Assembly (NCBI GenBank): GCA_003326195.1
Contig: LXQE01000158.1
Location: 61,390-125,389 of the forward strand
Direction: 5' to 3'
Length of the DNA stretch: 64,000 bases
Source of the DNA: Nostoc punctiforme NIES-2108
GTDB taxonomy: Bacteria; Cyanobacteriota; Cyanobacteriia; Cyanobacteriales; Nostocaceae
The notes beneath the pieces are model-generated. The model ran no database searches, was not told where the DNA came from, and worked only from the letters and a program-made list of their open reading frames with translations. The position numbers and the translations under genes are program-made. Numbering within the stretch: the first letter of the stretch is position 1; each line of letters opens with the position of its first letter. Positions 61,507-64,000 of the stretch are shown piece after piece.

Positions 61507-62643
61507 TTAAAAATCTACACCTCGTTTAAGTTCTACGCCTTGATTAGCATAGTGTTTGTGGCAATAAACTTCTGAGTGGACGCTAGCCAAGTCGAAATAC
61601 GCGGGTGGATTTTGGCAACGGCCAGTGATAATAATTTCGGTGTCGCGGGGTTTGCGGAGTAAAGCTTGAACAATGGGTTCAACGGGGAGTAATTCTAAGT
61701 CAACGGTGGGATTGAGTTCATCGAGAATAATAGTTTTATACAATCCAGAGGCGATCGCAACTTTGGCAATTTCCCAACCTCGTTCGGCTTCTACATAATC
61801 TAATTCTTGCCGGGAATTTCGCCAGACAATCGCATCTCCACCGCAACGCTGATGATCCACCACTTCTGGATATGACTGCTGCAAAGCAGCGATCGCAGCG
61901 TCTTCTGTGTAGCCGCTACCACCTTTAAGCCACTGCATAATCAATACACGGGTAGACCCTGGATGATTAATTCCTCTACCAATTGCCTGCAAAGCTTTAC
62001 CCAAAGCACTAGTAGACTTGCCTTTACCAGCACCAGTATAAATTTCAATCCCTTCCAGGAAGAGGGCTTTAGCTGTTGGGTGGTGATGAGGTTTCATTTC
62101 TGAGTGCAAATCTGCAATATCGAGCAACTTTTGCGGTGCGGCGCGTCCGGTAGCAATGATTTCCAACTCTTGGGGTTTGGATTTTAATGTTTTTACCACT
62201 TCATCTACTGGTAGCAAACCTAAATCCAGAACTGGGTTAATTTCATCCAAGACGACAACTGAATATAAACCACTAGCGATCGCACCTTTGGCTACATCCC
62301 AACCGCGCATTGCTTCATCTCGGTCAAAGGTGGTAATTTCCTCTGGGCCAAAAAATTCCGCTCTCCCGGTGCGAACCTGGTCAATTAAATGGGGAAACCC
62401 ACGCTGCAAAGCTGCGATCGCACCATCTTCGTCATAATCACGTTCTGGCCCTTTTAAAAATCGCAGCAGTAAAACACGATTAGAATTGCTAGGCGTATTT
62501 ATTCCCAAGCCAATGGAGCGCAAAACCACTCCCAAAGCCGCTTGAGATTTACCTTTACCCAGACCATCGTAGACGTGAATTTGACCAATAAGCCGTTCTT
62601 GACGCACTTGCGCCGTCCGAATCCCAATACCGTTCCTTGTCAT
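61507..62643 (-). CDS. CobO-type cob(I)yrinate adenosyltransferase, tandem-domain
   Basis: 378 residues made of two homologous P-loop halves. Half one: IHVYDGLGKGKSQAALGVVL, LLLRFLKGPERDYDEDGAIA, SVVVLDEINPVLDLGLL, IIATGRAAPQKL. Half two (from ~residue 193): IEIYTGAGKGKSTSALGKAL, LIMQWLKGGSGYTEDAAIAA, TIILDELNPTVDLELL, IIITGRCQNPPA. Each carries a complete nucleotide-binding motif. CobO/BtuR adenosylates corrinoids in cobalamin synthesis. Normal CobO has one domain (~190 aa); the fused duplication may act as an internal dimer. Confidence 0.85.
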   Translation of the reverse strand: MTRNGIGIRTAQVRQERLIGQIHVYDGLGKGKSQAALGVVLRSIGLGINTPSNSNRVLLLRFLKGPERDYDEDGAIAALQRGFPHLIDQVRTGRAEFFGPEEITTFDRDEAMRGWDVAKGAIASGLYSVVVLDEINPVLDLGLLPVDEVVKTLKSKPQELEIIATGRAAPQKLLDIADLHSEMKPHHHPTAKALFLEGIEIYTGAGKGKSTSALGKALQAIGRGINHPGSTRVLIMQWLKGGSGYTEDAAIAALQQSYPEVVDHQRCGGDAIVWRNSRQELDYVEAERGWEIAKVAIASGLYKTIILDELNPTVDLELLPVEPIVQALLRKPRDTEIIITGRCQNPPAYFDLASVHSEVYCHKHYANQGVELKRGVDF

Positions 62644-62881
62644 CTCTCAAAAAGCTATAACTATGGCAGTCTTTAATCTTACCTAACCTCTTGTACTCTC
62701 AGATAGAGAAACTACCCCTCTAACACGACTGTACAAGGGTCAGTTTGATCTATTAACAATATCAATAGAGGAATACTGGCACACCCGCATAGTAAAGAAC
62801 AAGAACAATGGGATAATTTCCCCCATCACCCTTACTATCCCAGTTATACTCACTACAGTTCACCCTTACCCGTAACCATTT

Positions 62882-63421
62882 ATGCCTGACAATTGGATGC
62901 TTCCCAGGATTTTTCCCATTGGTGGATTTCTGTTTGACTTTTTATTTGTACTGATTGCCATCCCCATCGAAGCTTATGTTTTGCATTCTCGACTAAAATT
63001 TGACAAAAAAACCAGTACTTTTTATGCAATTTCTATCAATCTGTTTTCGAGTGTAATTGGTTGGTTCATATTTTTTGTCTCAGAACCAATCTTGCCAATA
63101 CAGGTGAAATCAGAATTAATTAATTATATGTTTTTTAATAATTTCAGATCACCGAATACACAAACTTTAATTATTTTAACAGCTTGCATCATATTTTTTA
63201 CTACATTTTTGATGAAATTTTTCATTTTAAGGGTTTTGCTATTCTCATTAAATGAATCATTTGCGAAAAAAGAAGAAGAACCGAAAATATCTCAGCGGTT
63301 GCAACGGCGTCGTTTTAGTACCCTTAATTTACAAAATAATAATTTAGTTACTACTATACTAATAGCAAATTCTCTGAGTTATACTGCAATAACTATTATT
63401 TTATTATTTCGTTCAAAATAG
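62882..63421 (+). CDS. fraC: Filament integrity protein FraC
   Basis: The 179-residue protein has three or four hydrophobic segments (FLFDFLFVLIAIPIEAYVLH, FYAISINLFSSVIGWFIFFV, LIILTACIIFFTTFLMKFFI, and a C-terminal helix). Length and sequence match FraC of heterocyst-forming cyanobacteria, which sits at septal junctions and keeps filaments from breaking. The next gene is fraD, giving the known fraCDE order. The call rests on sequence recall plus neighbour identity. Confidence 0.85.
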   Translation: MPDNWMLPRIFPIGGFLFDFLFVLIAIPIEAYVLHSRLKFDKKTSTFYAISINLFSSVIGWFIFFVSEPILPIQVKSELINYMFFNNFRSPNTQTLIILTACIIFFTTFLMKFFILRVLLFSLNESFAKKEEEPKISQRLQRRRFSTLNLQNNNLVTTILIANSLSYTAITIILLFRSK

Positions 63422-63481
63422 CAAGAAATTACTTGTTTAATTTAGAGAAAAATTATTGATTAATCAGGTGTAGGGAGGAAT

Positions 63482-64000
63482 ATGAATACGTTACTAAAAG
63501 ATGTCTTTGGGGTTTTTAGATTTGCTGAAGGGCTTTATGCAGGAATTAGAAAAATATTAGTTCCACCCAAAGCTTACTCTTGGCAGACATTTATTTATTT
63601 AAGTGTTTTTTCTTGGATACTTTCATATTGTGCCACAGGTTATATCAAAGATATAATTGCCTTTTTCGGTTGGTTATTTTTAATTGCCGGTACAGCTTGG
63701 TATACAACTGAAGATCCTTTGAGGGTTCCTGGGACTTTTATGCCAGTCGGGGCAGTAATCACTGGATTCTTAGTGAGTGTTTTTGCATTTGGAGATCAAC
63801 GAGATGTAATTACACCCAGAACAATCGTTTTTTGGCCAACAATTTCAGCATTAATTACGGCAATACCAGAGTTTATTGAAGGCAATGACACCGATGCCAA
63901 AGCTCGAATTCCTAAGCCACAAGATCGCCAAAGAATCATAATCTTAGTTGCTAGTAGTATGCTGCTAAGTTGTTGGATTCAGTTTCACTTTGTCACAGAT
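63482..64000 (+). CDS. fraD: Filament integrity protein FraD (DUF5357), partial
   Basis: Starts at ATG 63482 with SD AGGGAGG. The first 173 residues lie in the window: MNTLLKDVFGVFRFAEGLYA, FIYLSVFSWILSYCATGYIK, FGWLFLIAGTAWYTTEDPLR and VITGFLVSVFAFGDQRDVIT. Several membrane helices are seen; the periplasmic coiled-coil part of FraD would lie beyond the window. It works with FraC at septal junctions for cell-cell exchange and diazotrophic growth. Confidence 0.85.
   Translation, partial: MNTLLKDVFGVFRFAEGLYAGIRKILVPPKAYSWQTFIYLSVFSWILSYCATGYIKDIIAFFGWLFLIAGTAWYTTEDPLRVPGTFMPVGAVITGFLVSVFAFGDQRDVITPRTIVFWPTISALITAIPEFIEGNDTDAKARIPKPQDRQRIIILVASSMLLSCWIQFHFVTD

Noticed and set aside
1..64000. 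tRNA or rRNA genes
   Set aside because: No intergenic stretch showed a recognisable tRNA T-arm and acceptor pairing or any rRNA sequence by eye; a tRNAscan-SE or Infernal run would be decisive.

Overview
The window comes from a filamentous, heterocyst-type cyanobacterium of the Nostoc/Anabaena kind. Evidence: the octamer GCGATCGC (HIP1) occurs throughout; short heptamer repeats and palindromic dispersed repeats are common; SipA, a Cmp-type bicarbonate transporter and GatB are present; and the right end carries fraC followed by the start of fraD, the septal-junction genes of filamentous species. The window is chromosomal, with no plasmid or phage backbone visible. No rRNA, CRISPR array or complete insertion sequence was seen, and no tRNA was recognised by eye.

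Layout. 1-3150: a membrane protein cut by the window edge and a family-39 glycosyltransferase. 4050-6542: a GC-rich TauD-type dioxygenase, then a molybdate locus with a ribbon-helix-helix/Mop regulator divergent from modA. 6580-8694: a minus-strand block with PrxQ-type peroxiredoxin, SipA, a Coq4-like protein and a Spy/CpxP-like periplasmic protein. 9076-12416: a NarL-type two-component pair, a deaminase and a voltage-gated K+ channel-like protein. 14135-21229: phosphoribosyltransferase, SDR oxidoreductase, FUSC exporter-like protein and glucan phosphorylase. 21500-30377: housekeeping genes (ligA, lipoate ligase, coaBC) mixed with small conserved genes and a frameshifted Uma2 gene.

30467-37608 is the most unusual region: three large, tightly packed minus-strand genes (626 aa; 414 aa with a membrane-anchor-like N-terminus and an apparent frameshift; and a 1317-aa helicase-like protein with a possible N-terminal nuclease domain). 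I recognise no described family for the first two. The set looks like a defence or nucleic-acid-processing island and is the best candidate for an undescribed system.

38625-45429: purH, gatB and argJ, interspersed with a PIN-domain module, a kinase-like pseudogene and two pairs of tandem small-RNA-like units. 46070-51824: cmpABCD (BCT1 bicarbonate uptake), with a repeat element at every gene junction. 52140-55591: small conserved genes, a third copy of the first small RNA, and an ATP-grasp ligase with a possible small peptide gene upstream. 56262-61444: a 1409-aa hybrid sensor kinase translationally coupled to a response-regulator diguanylate cyclase. 61507-64000: a double-domain CobO-type adenosyltransferase, fraC and partial fraD.

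A theme across the window is how far short repeats have entered genes and operons. They are translated in frame inside two proteins, could extend the N-terminus of CmpC, supply the stop codon of cmpD, and fill the 5' region of the glycosyltransferase gene.
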